The translations under genes and the position numbers were made by a program. The notes under the pieces are model-generated. The model was given only the letters and a program-made list of their open reading frames with translations, was not told the DNA's origin and ran no database searches. From Adiantum capillus-veneris (lineage: Eukaryota; Streptophyta; Polypodiopsida; Polypodiales; Pteridaceae), in assembly GCA_014529385.2 (NCBI GenBank), contig CM043959.1, positions 88,885,529-88,949,528 of the forward strand: a stretch of DNA of 64,000 nucleotides, given 5' to 3'. Shown piece by piece: positions 13,198 through 24,190 of the stretch; the first letter of the stretch is position 1, and each line of letters starts with the position of its first letter.

Positions 13198-13213
13198 TTA
13201 GGTAAAGTGGGAA
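13198..13213 (+). repeat. left terminal inverted repeat (16 bp)
   Basis: AAGACCATATTAGGTA. Just inside is AAGTGGGAAAATCCC; a related AAAGTGGGAAAA is found, inverted, about 80-100 bases inside the right end. Confidence 0.93.
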
Positions 13214-13699
13214 AATCCCAATTCCCAGGTTGGACAACTTTCAATATATCATGTATAAAATATAGAGATTTTGTCAAAAATTTGAGTTTTCTTAAGGTCT
13301 CATTCCACTTTATGCACATACAATACACAATGAAAACAACTAAAATATCATGGTTTGAATCAATTGGATTATTAGGAGAGGAGTATATTGCATCCATTAT
13401 CGTTGTCTATGTTCTACTGTCCTACCTACAACTTATCTCAACATGGAGAGCTTGGTTTCTAGGTCCACCACTTGTCCAAGTTAATGTAAAAGTGACTCAA
13501 GGTTCACAACTTGTGAAAGCAAGGATCCATTGAGGAATACAATCCACTTGGCTATTTTTCCTTAATTTATTGCAATGTGACAATTATAAACAACTGGTCC
13601 ACATCCTGGTCGATAAACTCTCTTAATTTGAGCATGGGGCATACAATAATTATGTAGCTATGCTCTTTTGCCTCATAGGTTGGTTGGTTTCAAGGTGCA
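13214..13699. other. left subterminal region, no gene
   Basis: Contains one copy of the common motif near 13461-13482 in the reverse orientation (GGTCCACCACTTGTCCAAG). Open frames here (for example on the plus strand at 13126-13533, which crosses the transposon end) show no family features. Confidence 0.6.
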
Positions 13700-15110
13700 C
13701 TTATCCATGCTAGCCTATCTTGGAGATGATGGAAGCTTGCTTCTCTCCTTGTTTCAATGGAGACTAGCTTGGACAAGTGGTGGACCTTTGCTTCTCTCTA
13801 TGTTTCAATAGAGTTAGCTTGGACAAGTGGTGATCTTGGAACAAAACCCCATGTAAAACATATCATGGGTATTCCAAGTGATTAGAAGATTACCATTTAA
13901 GATATAACCTTATAGGTTGGACAACTAGATCTTGGCTTGGAGAAATGGTGGACCTTTGATTCTCTCCATGTTTCAATGGAGTCTATCTTGGAGAAATGGT
14001 GGAGCTTGCTTCTGTCCATGTTTCAATGGAGCCTAGCTTGAATAGTTGGTGGACCTTTGCTTCTCTCTATGTTTCAATAGAGTTAGCTTAGACACGTGGT
14101 GGATCTTCAAAATAAACCAACTACTATCAATGTTGCCTAGCTTGGACAAGTGGTGGAGTGTTTCTCTACTCCATGTTTCAATGGATCTTAGCTTGGACAA
14201 GTGTTGGACCTTAAAACAAAAACCCCATGTACAACATAGAATGGATTTTCTAGATTTCAATGGAGTCTAGCTTTAACAAATGGTGGAGCTTGTCTTCATC
14301 CATGTTTCAATGAAACTAGCTTGGACAAGTGGTGGACCTTGTAACAAACCCTCCCATGTACAACATATCATTGGTTTTCTAAGTGATGGGAAGGAATACC
14401 ATTCAAGATATAAACTTATAGCTTGGATAAGTAGTTGACTTTAAAACCAAATTCATCATAATACAATGAAATACAGGTCAGCCAATTCCTAAATCTTGAG
14501 ACCAAACCTCCCATGCTATTAGAGATAATATATTGGATAAGTGGTGGACCTTCTATTATTTTCCCATGCCTAGTTTAGACAACCGGTACACTTCGCAGCT
14601 ATAAAGGTTGGACGAGTTGTGGAGCCTTGTTTCTATCCATGTTTTAATGGATCCTAGCTTGGACAAGTGGTGGACCTTGGAAAAAAGCTTCCATGTACAA
14701 CATATATGAGGTTTTCCATGTTTTAATGGAACCTATCTTGGACAAATGGTGAAGCTTTCTTCTCTCCATGTTGATTTTGGAACTACCTTAGACAAGTGGT
14801 GGAGCTTTTCTTTTCTACTCTTCATAATACAATGAAGTATATGTTGGTTACATGGTGAATCTTAAGGCCAAACCTCCCATTTTACTAGAGATGATAGGTT
14901 GGACAAGTGGATCAACCTTCTATCATTTCTCCATGACTATATTGGACAATTAGTAGACATAACATCTCTCTATGTTGTCTAGAGATGAGCTTGGACAAGT
15001 GATGGACCCTGCTTCTCTCTTCCCTTGGTTTACTAGTTTGAAGACTCAGTATATATACTTTCTTAGATCTAGCTTGAACAAGTGGTGGACCTTGCATCCA
15101 CAATCTTAAT
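13700..15110 (+). repeat. left block of CTTGGACAAGTGGTGGACC motif and hairpin modules
   Basis: The motif or near variants recur every 40-100 bases in the forward orientation, often directly after an 18-base hairpin such as CTCCATGTTTCAATGGAG (13964-13981) or CTCTATGTTTCAATAGAG (14065-14082). Short open frames are by-products of the repeats. Confidence 0.9.
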
Positions 15111-15859
15111 TCAGTACAAAAAAGTATATGAAAAAATAACATAGGAATCTTGGTTTGAAGGTCAAGCAATTAGGTTCCAAATGCACATAATAATATATTT
15201 TCCACCCATATTAAAAGAAAGTTAAATATGTTATTACCAAATTGACAAAGGTAACGTCCAAGAATTATATCTTTCCATCTTGTCAGATCTAAATCTTCAT
15301 CAAGGCGACATGCATGTATACATCAACTTTCAAGCCATTCAAGAATACATGCACTTAGATTCCATAGTTTTGTTTTCAAAGTCTTTTAGGTTCTAAAACT
15401 CTTTCACATAAAGTATGTAATGACAAAATTCTTGAAGCAAACATTTGTGCCCAAGAAAAAGATCCCTCTCACATATTTAAAGTCCATGAATTCTCTGATC
15501 CACACTTACAAGTTTTATTTTGACATCAAACATCAATTCTTTCATAGTTCCAAATAAATGCAACCTCGATATGAATTGACAAAAAATGAATTTCTTTTAC
15601 TATATGACCCAACATAGGCCCCAATCAAATAAAAAATGAGTCCCCAAAAATTTGGGTGCACTCTAGCAATACATCAGAGTCCCCTTACAATAGGATGCAC
15701 TCCAATAGTACATTGAAGTCCCCTTAGAGTAGGGTGCACTCCATTCAAGTGTTCATAAAATTGACACACCTTTAAAAAAAAAAAAAAGACTATATCAAAT
15801 TATACAAATGTTGAAAGATACACACTAGAATAAAAAAAGCATCTTATAGCCATATTTAT
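15111..15859. other. AT-rich stretch with a small tandem repeat
   Basis: No gene. At about 15655-15742 a ~47-base unit containing GTGCACTC and AAGTCCCCTTA is repeated about two and a half times. Confidence 0.6.
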
Positions 15860-16635
15860 TCAATGCTTTCGTGTTGACAAGTACACACCAAGGACATAAT
15901 TTGTCTCAGAATCACTATACTGATTTACAATTGTGTTGTATGTATAGACTCTCTTATCTCTTGCATACAACCATCCTACCAACCATGGAATTATGGTTCT
16001 CTGCAAGAAGTTTTGAAGTTGCTCGGAAGTTTGCCTCCACATCTTTGGAAATATAAGATATGTCCCTGGCATGTTCCACATCACCCTATATGGAGTGTCA
16101 TCAAAAATTAAGGTATTGTTTGCATCCAAATCCTCAAATATCTTCCAAATATCACTCAGATTTTTGTGATAAACCCTTGTAAATCCTAACATGATATTTG
16201 GATTTTGGCAATTTTTGTTACTCATAAACACCTTGAACTTGGTATACTGCTCAGGAAAACACTTTTGTGTGATGCGTTGCACCCTTGTTAAGTTATAGCA
16301 ACTCCATATCCATAGCTCAAAGTATTCAGCACAAAAATCCAAAAAACTTTGTGCGTCTGGTCGCACCACATGATAAACTTCATCTTTGTCCTCCACAAGT
16401 CGCATGTGTTGAGCCCAAGATGGCATAGAATCTCCATGTTTCATTTCAACTGTCTTGAGAAGTAACCCCTCTAGATCCAAGATAAGTACTCTTTTGATGT
16501 CCTTGAAAGCAAGTGGTAGGTGATAAGGAGGTGATTCATTCCTTGGACAAGGTCTTGGAGGAGGTTGGATGGGTAATTCAATAGTTTTCTTCAATTTATG
16601 CCAGCATATAGCCAATCCATTTTTCTGTAATGGTT
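15860..16635 (-). CDS. FCP1/NIF-type HAD phosphatase-like protein, terminal exon (module C)
   Basis: A ~257-codon minus-strand exon ending in TGA, with AATAAA overlapping the stop (15855-15860). Its upstream edge is an acceptor (TTTAATTTCAG) ending at 16636, and the frame has no ATG before the conserved domain, so an upstream exon is needed; the acceptor phase is 1. HAD motifs are visible: RVLILDLEGLLLKT (motif I), LWIWSC (motif II) and TLIFDDTPYR (motif III). The second Asp of motif I (normally DxDG) is Glu here, so catalysis may be impaired. The family usually dephosphorylates Ser/Thr residues such as those of the RNA polymerase II tail. It lies between two motif-repeat blocks. Confidence 0.8.
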
Positions 16636-16880
16636 CTGAAATTAAAGAACAAGAACACTTAATGCAAACACAACAATAGACATGAGGTTTTATTAGATAC
16701 CAAAATCCATCTATGATCTACTCATTAATAGAAAGAAAGTCAAATTAAAATCCTGACTCTTTTTTATGCTACACTCTCTCTTAGTCTCAATACCATGGAG
16801 TTCAACTAGACTTAAGTCAACTAATAACTACTACTTGTTGTTAAAGGTATGCTTGAAGTGTATAAGGCTTAACCAATGCT
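16636..16880. other. intron or spacer upstream of module C
   Basis: AT-rich, no recognisable coding sequence. The acceptor of the module C exon is at its left edge. Confidence 0.5.
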
Positions 16881-19800
16881 CTAGTGTAGAATGGGTATTT
16901 AGGTCTCAAGGTCTACCACTTATCCAAGCAAAGATCCATTTAGATATGGAAACCCAATTTTTCTTAATATAATGATATAGAGTGGACAAGTGGTGAATCC
17001 TGAGACCAAGCCACTCATGCTACTAGGGATAATAGGTTGGACAAGTGGTGGACCTTGAATGTAAACCCCCCATGTACAAAGTATCAGGGGTTTTGGGTAT
17101 TTCAATGGACTCTAGCATCTTGGAAACATGGTGGAGCTTACTTCTCTCCATGTTTCAATGGAGTCTATCTTGGATAAATGGTGGAGCATCATTCTCTCCA
17201 TGTTTCAATGGAGCCTACCTTGGACAAGTGGTGCACGTTTGTTTCTCTCTATGTTTGAACAGATTTAGCTTGGACAAGTGGTGGACCTTGGAACAAAATC
17301 CCCATGTAAAACATATCATGGACATTACAAGTGGTGAGAAAAAATACCATTCAATATATAACCTTATAGGTTGGAAAAGTGGTGGACCTTAACACCCAAT
17401 TATTATTAATATAATGACATAGAGTGGACAAGTGGTGAATCTTGCGACCAAACCTACTAGGAAAAGTACGTTGGACAAGTGGTGGACCTTGAATGCAAAC
17501 CCCCATGTACAAAATATTACTCATGCTACTAGGAATAATTTGGTATTAAGGTCCATGTTTCAATGGAGCCTAGCTTGGAAAAGTGGTGGACCTTTGTTTC
17601 TCTCTATGTTTCAATAGAATTTGCTTGGACAAGTGGTGAACCTTGGAACAAAACCCCCATGTAAAGCATGTCATGGGCATTACAAGTGGTGAGAAAAAAT
17701 ACCATTCAAGGTATAACCTTATAGGCTGGACAAGTGGTGGACCTTAGCACCCAATTCCTCTTATTATAATGACATATAGTGGAAAAGTGGTGAATTGTGA
17801 GACCAAACCTACTAGGGATAATAGGTTGGAGAAATGGTTGACCTTGAATGTAAATCACCCATGTACAAAATATCATGGGTTTTGCGTATTTCAATGGAGC
17901 CTAGCATCTTGGAGACATGGTGGAACTTACTTCTCTCCATGTTTTAATGGAGCCTATCTAGGAGAAATGGTGGAGGTTCCTTCTCTCCATGTTTCAATGG
18001 AGCCTAGCTTGGACAAGTCGTGGACCTTTGTTTCTCTCTATGTTTGAATATGGTTAGCTTGGACAAGTGGTGGATCTTGGAATGAAACTCCCATGTAAAA
18101 CATATCATGGGCATTTCAAGTGGCGAGAAAGGATACCATTTAAGATATAACCTTATAGGTTGGACAAGTGGTGGACCTTAACACAATATAATGACATAGA
18201 GTGTACAAGTGGTGAATCTTGAAACCAAACCACTCATGCTACTAGGGATAATAGGTTAACAAGTGGTGGGCCTTGAAATAAAACCCCTAGAGTGTTTCAA
18301 TGGAGCCTAGCTTGGAAACATGGTAAAGCTTGCTTCTCTCCATGTTTCAATGCAGCCTATCTTGGATAAATGGTGCAGCATCATTCTCTCCATGTTTCAA
18401 TGGAGCCTAGCTTGGACAAGTGGTGGACCTTTGTTTCTCTCTATGTTTGAATAGAGTTATCTTGGAAAAGTGGTGGACCTTGGAACAAAAACCCCATGTA
18501 AAACATATCATGGGCATTACAAGTGGTGAGAAAAAATACCATTCAATATATAACCTTATAGGTTGGACAAGTGGTGGACCTTAACACCCAATTATTCTTA
18601 ATATAATGACATAGAGTGGATAAGTGGTGAAATTGGGACCAAACCTACTAGGGAAATAGGTTGGACAAGTGGTGGACCTTGAATGTAAACGCCCCATGTA
18701 CAAAATATCACTCATGCTACTAGAAATAATTTGGTATTAAGGTCCATGTTTCAATGCAGCCTAGCTTGGAAAAGTGGTGGACCTTTGTTTCTCTCTATGT
18801 TTCAATAGATTTATCTTGGACAAGTGGTGTACCTTGGAACAAAACCCCATGTAAATCATGTCATGGGCATTACAAGTGGTGAGAAAAAATACCATTCAAG
18901 CTATAACATTATAGGTTGGACAAGTGGTGGACCTTAACACCTAATTCCTCTTAATATAATGACATAGAGTGGACAAGTGGTGAATCATGAGACCAAACCT
19001 ACTAGGGATAATAGGTTGGACAAGTGGTGAACCTTGAATGTAAACCCCCCATGTACAAAAAATTATGGGTATTGGGTATTTCAATGGAGCCTAGCAACTT
19101 GGAGACATGGTGGAGCTTATTTCTCTCCATGTTTCAATGGAGCCTATCTAGGAGAAACAGTGGAGGTTCCTTCTCTCCATGTTTCAATGAGCCTAGCTTG
19201 GACAAGTGGTGGACCTTTCTTTCTCTATATGTTTTAATAGAGTTAGCTTGGACAAGTGGTGGACCTTGGAATGAAACCCCCATGTAAAACATATCATGGG
19301 CATTTCAAGTGGTGAGAAAGGATACTATTTAAAATATAACCTTATAGGCTGGACAAGTGGTGGACTTTAACACATATTTCTTCTTAATATAATGACATAG
19401 AGTGTACAAGTGGTGAATCTTGAGACCAAACCACTCTTGCTACTAGGGATAATAGGTTGGACAAGTGGTGGACCTTGAATGTAAACCCCTCATGTACAAA
19501 ATTATGGGTTTAGGGTATTTCAATGGAGCCTAGCTTGGAGACATGGTGGAGATTGCTTCTCTCAATGTTTCAATGGAACCTATCTTGGAGAAATGGTGGA
19601 TCATCCTTCTCTCCATGTTTCAATGGAGCCTATCTTGGACAAGTGGTGGACCTTTGCTTCTCTCTATGTTTTAATGGAGTTAGCTTGGACAAGTGGTGGG
19701 TCTTGGAACAAAACCCCTTTGTAAAACATAGCATGGACATTACAAGTGATGAGGAAAAATATCATTCAAGATATAACCTTATAGGTTGGAAAAGTGGTGA

Positions 19801-20860
19801 TGGACCTTGACAAGTGGTGAAGGATACCATTTAAGATATACCCTTATAGGTTGGACAAGTGGTGGACCTTAACACCCAGTTATTCTTAATATAATGACAT
19901 AGAGTGGATAAGTGGTGAATCTTAAGACCAAATCACTCATGCTACTAGGTATAATACGTTAGAGAAGTGGTAGACCTTGAATGTAAACACCCCATGTACA
20001 AAATATCATGGTTTTAGGGTGTTTCAATGGAGCCTAGAATCTCGGAGACATGGTAGATCTTGATTCTTTCCATGTTTGAATGGCACCTATCTTGGAAAAA
20101 TGATGGAGGTTACTTCTCTCCATACTTCAACGGAGCCTAGCTTTGACAAGTGGTGAACCTTTGCTTCTCTCTATGTTTGAATAGAGTTAGCTTGGACAAG
20201 TGGTGGACCTTTGCTTCTCTCTATGTTTGAATAGAGTTAGCTTGGACAAGTGGTGGACCTTGGAATGAAACCCCCGTGTAAAACATATCATGGGCATTTC
20301 AAGTGGTGAGAAAGGATACCATTTAAGATATAACCTTATAGGTTGGACAAGTGGTGGACCTTAATACATAGTTCTTCTTAATATAATGACATAGAGTGTA
20401 CAAGTGGTGTATCTTGAGACCAAACCACTCGTGCTACTAGGGATCCTAGCTTGGACAAGTGGTGGACCTTGGAAAAAAGTCCCCCTGTACAACATAGATG
20501 AGTTTTTTCATGTTTTAATGGAAGAGAGATTCGACAAATGGTGGAGCTTGCTTATCTCCATGTGGATTTTAGAACTAGCTTGGACAAGTGGTGGAGCTTT
20601 GCTTTTTTACTCTTCATAATACAATGATGTATAGGTTGGTTACATGGTGAATCTTAAGGCCAAACCTCCCATCTTACTAGAGATGATAGGTTGGACAAGT
20701 GGTCAACCTTCTATCATTTCTCCATGCCTATAATTAGACAATTAGTAGAACTAGCATCTTTCTATGTTGTCTAGAGCTGAGCTTGGACAAGTAGTGGACC
20801 TTGCTACTCTCTTCCCTTGGATTATTAGTTTGAAGACTCATTATATATACTTGCTTAGAT
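16881..20860 (+). repeat. second left block of motif/hairpin repeats
   Basis: About 4 kb of diverged units of several hundred bases. Each contains several forward copies of CTTGGACAAGTGGTGGACC, the hairpin (CTCCAT-GTTTCA-ATGGAG or CTCTAT-GTTTGA-ATAGAG) and phrases such as AACCTTATAGGTTGGACAAG and CATGTAAAACATATCATGGG. A reversed copy (GGTCTACCACTTATCCAAG) occurs near 16910. Open frames of 60-115 codons are repeat artefacts. Confidence 0.9.
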
Positions 20861-21590
20861 CTATATAATTACTCATTAGTTAGGTTACAAGTGGGTATGT
20901 AATTTGTTAGCCTCAAGGGACTTTGAATATTGAATAGTAAGAAAGTCAAGTGCTGGTTTGAAGATCTTTTGCTTATCTAAACTAGACTCTAACTCAATAA
21001 TAAGTTTCATAAGTTCCACGAATTGTCCTATCTAGGCTCCAAAAGAGTCTTAATTGGTTTGTGCTAGATTCTAACTTCCTTGATGGGGTAGAATCCTAGA
21101 AAAATGAGGCACTATAAGTTTTACCTTAGCTCAAATGGATTTTTCACTTAAACTCGACTGCAATTTGGCTATCTAGTCTTTGTCTCGATGGAGTTTAACA
21201 CTAGATACATAGTAGTGATATTTAAGCTTCATGTCTCTTCACTTGATCGAGATATGAGACCATACTTTCAAGGTCACCACTTGTCTTACCTAAAGACCAA
21301 TGTGAGACATGGGAGCAAGAAAGCCATCCGATATTGTTTTAAGGACTATTACATAGGCAATCAATAACTTAAGTAAAGCAAAAAGACTTGGATCTTTCAC
21401 AATTAATAACTTAAGTAAAGCCAAAAAGACTTGGATCTTTGACAGTTTTTTTCAAACTAAAAAAGCACAATCTCATGCTAACAAAACTATAAATCACAAT
21501 TGAAAGGTTTGAACAAGAAAAAGATCAACAATCTTAATAAGAAGGATACTTTTCATTTCATTTGATGATTACAAACTAAAATAAAGTCTC
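20861..21590. other. spacer without gene
   Basis: No protein motif seen. A ~50-base sequence (TAACTTAAGTAAAGC and following) is tandemly duplicated at about 21367-21440. Confidence 0.6.
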
Positions 21591-21698
21591 TCAAGAAATT
21601 GATAAACAAAAAATGTAGGTGACTGCTTCATTATTTTGAGCAAAAATATCAAAATCTCTATTGATTGAGCTCCATCTAGTAGTATCCTTTGTAAGATC
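21591..21698 (-). other. possible untranslated exon downstream of module B
   Basis: An acceptor (CCTTCTTGCAG) ends at 21699 and matches a donor (AAG|GTACTAG) just after the module B stop, suggesting a short intron in the 3' untranslated part. The exon has in-frame stops. Confidence 0.45.
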
Positions 21699-21792
21699 CT
21701 GCAAGAAGGAATAAAAAGAAAGATTTGTTAGATACCATGCACATGAGTGTTCAAGCATGTGTATCAAGAATATATGACATGTCACTAGTACC

Positions 21793-22991
21793 TTAGGGTT
21801 GCTTTCTATCCAGCCTTAGAAGATTGTTCTCAGCTTTCACCTTATTTATATAAGCCTTTGCTGTGGTTGCCTTCAAAACTCCTTTTGTGTTACAACCCAA
21901 TTGCCTAGCTAAAGTGGTCAATTGTGACGCCTTCATGCTTTCAATGGGTGTACGCTCCTTTGCCAAGATCTCTTGTATTTGGGCTCTTCTCATTTCATTG
22001 CGGTGGCTTGTGTCACTTGCATCTTCAATGATAGTTTCATCTCTGTCACCTTTTGCAGGTGGTATTCTTCTTGTAAAGAACACCTTAGCTGACCAAACAT
22101 CATTTTTCTGCTTCCAATACTCCATGATTTGTTTGTATTCACTATCATTTGTCACTATAGGTTGTCCATAACGATTAGAAGCAATTAAATCACGCACATC
22201 CCTTCTCTCATCAAGCTGAATCAAGTATGGCAGTAGCTCCTCCAAGAGCATATTGTCAACCATCTTCTCAGCATCAAATTGTGGTGGAAAAATGCAATTG
22301 TTTGCTGGTGAAATACATCCCTTGTAAGGAGAGTCATCAATAAGCACTGTTCTTTGTGGATCACATTCAAACCCCATGGCAATTTTGGCTAGAGGCTTGA
22401 ACATTGCCTCAACGTTTGGATTGTCGGGTCTAAACAATTTTTGAGTTTGAGCGGTGTAGCAAACATCTTGCGACCAAATTGCAAAGAAAGGCAATGTATC
22501 CTCAGCTAAGTTGTTTAGTGCTGCAAGGATTTGATACACATTATTCCTAGTAGCTGTCGACCAAATTGCAACATTAAACCTTTGTAAAATAGTCTTCAAG
22601 AATTGGATGCAACCTGGCCTGAGTATAATATATCTTTTTGAATCCATTTGCACTGAGTTGTGGTGTGAGGATGGTTGAGGGGAACGTTTCAACAATAGAC
22701 CATTTAAATCCAATATAATTGTAAGCATGGATTTCTCAACATCTACGCTACATGACGTAGTACCAATTGGCAATAGCTCGTGAGTGGACTTTTCAGTCTC
22801 TTTTGATGTATGTTGCATTTTTGAAGCATCGATTTCTTGGTTCTCATTATTGGAAGCTTGCTCAAGTTGCACAACACTAGACTCTAGTATAGAAATATCA
22901 TCCATCTTGGGCACTTTAGAAACCATAGAATCTATGGATTCTATAGTTGTTGACTGAACCATAGGAGCATTATCCATCCCAGTTTGTGAAT
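21793..22991 (-). CDS. FCP1/NIF-type HAD phosphatase-like protein with SAP-like tail (module B)
   Basis: The exon begins after TTTTCTTAG at 22992. The first in-frame ATG is at 22975-22977 (MDNAPMVQST), giving 394 residues if used, but the frame is open to the acceptor in phase 1. An acidic/polar N-terminal ~90 residues precede the HAD domain: LTIILDLNGLLLKRS (motif I), VAIWSTATRNNVY (motif II, WST) and RTVLIDDSPYKG (motif III). Motif I is DLNG, with Asn for the second Asp, as in many plant NIF-family proteins. After a basic linker the C terminus (KASQLTTLARQLGCNTKGVL) resembles a SAP DNA-binding helix pair. The stop TAA is at 21793-21795, one base before a donor. Confidence 0.82.
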
Positions 22992-23629
22992 CTAAGAAAA
23001 CACACACACAAATGGTATCTCAAAACCACTAGAATTTTATTCACCATATTTATATGTAGAACTCCTAGTAAGAAATTTATTTAAGGTAAAGTCGTTGTTA
23101 GAATCCTTGCAACCATTTTCAGCATTCGTACACCAAACACCACTTGTCTAAAATACAATCTACTAACTCAACATTTTCCATCCTACACTTTATTAAAGAT
23201 GAGTACTTAAAGTGAAAACTAAAAGCCACCCTTGTTGAGGAAACATGGATACAAGGTCCACCAAATGTCCAACCTAGACTACAAGAAAATAATTAGAGAT
23301 TTGGCTTAGATTTGGATTCAAAGGCCACCACTTATTCAAGTAAGATAACTCCACTTGTTTAAGACAGTAATGTTTGAAGCCCCACCACTTGTCCAACCTA
23401 GACATTGATTAAATTTTGGTAAGATTTATCACAAATCTAGAGTAGAATCAAGATTCTATGGCCAAGGTAGTCAAATATGTTAGACAACACACAAAGCATA
23501 AGAGCACTCTAGATTCTCGTTGAGCATAAACTAAACAATAATCAAATGTTATATTCACTTGAGATTTCATCCATGAAAAATGAAAATGATGCATGTACTT
23601 GAGATTTCCATCCATGTACAATACTTTAC
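22992..23629. other. spacer/intron between modules B and SET
   Basis: It contains a few diverged motif copies at about 23255-23420, here in the reverse orientation (CCACCACTTGTCCAACC). This is near the point where the motif's dominant orientation switches. Confidence 0.6.
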
Positions 23630-24190
23630 AATGTCAAGTAAAGTTATAGTCAGCAAACAACTCTTCTCCTGCTTCAACTTGACAAATAGTCTCAATGCAT
23701 ACATGGCCATATTCTTCTGACTTGATGTGTGAAGAGGTGCATTTATGCCAAGGTGGCAAATTTGGATCAAATGTATAGCGTACGTTGGGACAGACATTTG
23801 TACTGTGAGAACTATTTATATAGCCCGACACGTTTCCTTCTTCTACACAACCAATAATGTATGATTGATCTTCCTCTTCTTCTATGTTTGGATCCTCTAG
23901 AAGAGAATATTTATAAGCTCTTGGAAATATTTTGCATATCTTTTTCCAGTCTTGAAATCTATACTTATGCCCTCCATAGTTTAGAATAGTCAAACCACTT
24001 TCCAGGGTAGTATGCACAAATAGCCCATAACCAGCTCCTTCAATACATGAAAGTCGCACTTCAAAATCCACACCGTTAATATGGAAAATTACATCTTTGG
24101 GAATAGGAAAAGTTGGTGTCCCAAAAGGATCTTCATGCCAATCATAGTGTGAAATACATCTAGTTTTTATATCACTTAACTCCTTTGTGT
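23630..24190 (-). CDS. SET-domain protein, exon (putative lysine methyltransferase module)
   Basis: The exon starts after TTTTTGCAG at 24191 and the frame runs 184 codons to TGA at 23634-23636. It has no ATG before the domain, so an upstream exon is required (phase 1). SET features: GAGYGLFVHTTLESG at the start (usually G-x-G-hydrophobic), INSSHSTNVCPNVRY (the usual R/N-H-x-x-x-x-N region), and VEAGEELFADYNF (the usual E-h-x-x-x-Y). The usual NH of the cofactor-binding motif is SH here, so activity is uncertain. A donor-like CATT|GTAAAG follows the stop by four bases. Confidence 0.8.

Noticed and set aside
13700-20860. CRISPR-like array (short repeats with regular spacing)
   Set aside because: Repeats are diverged, spacing varies, intervening sequences are themselves repeated, and the context is eukaryotic transposon DNA without cas genes.
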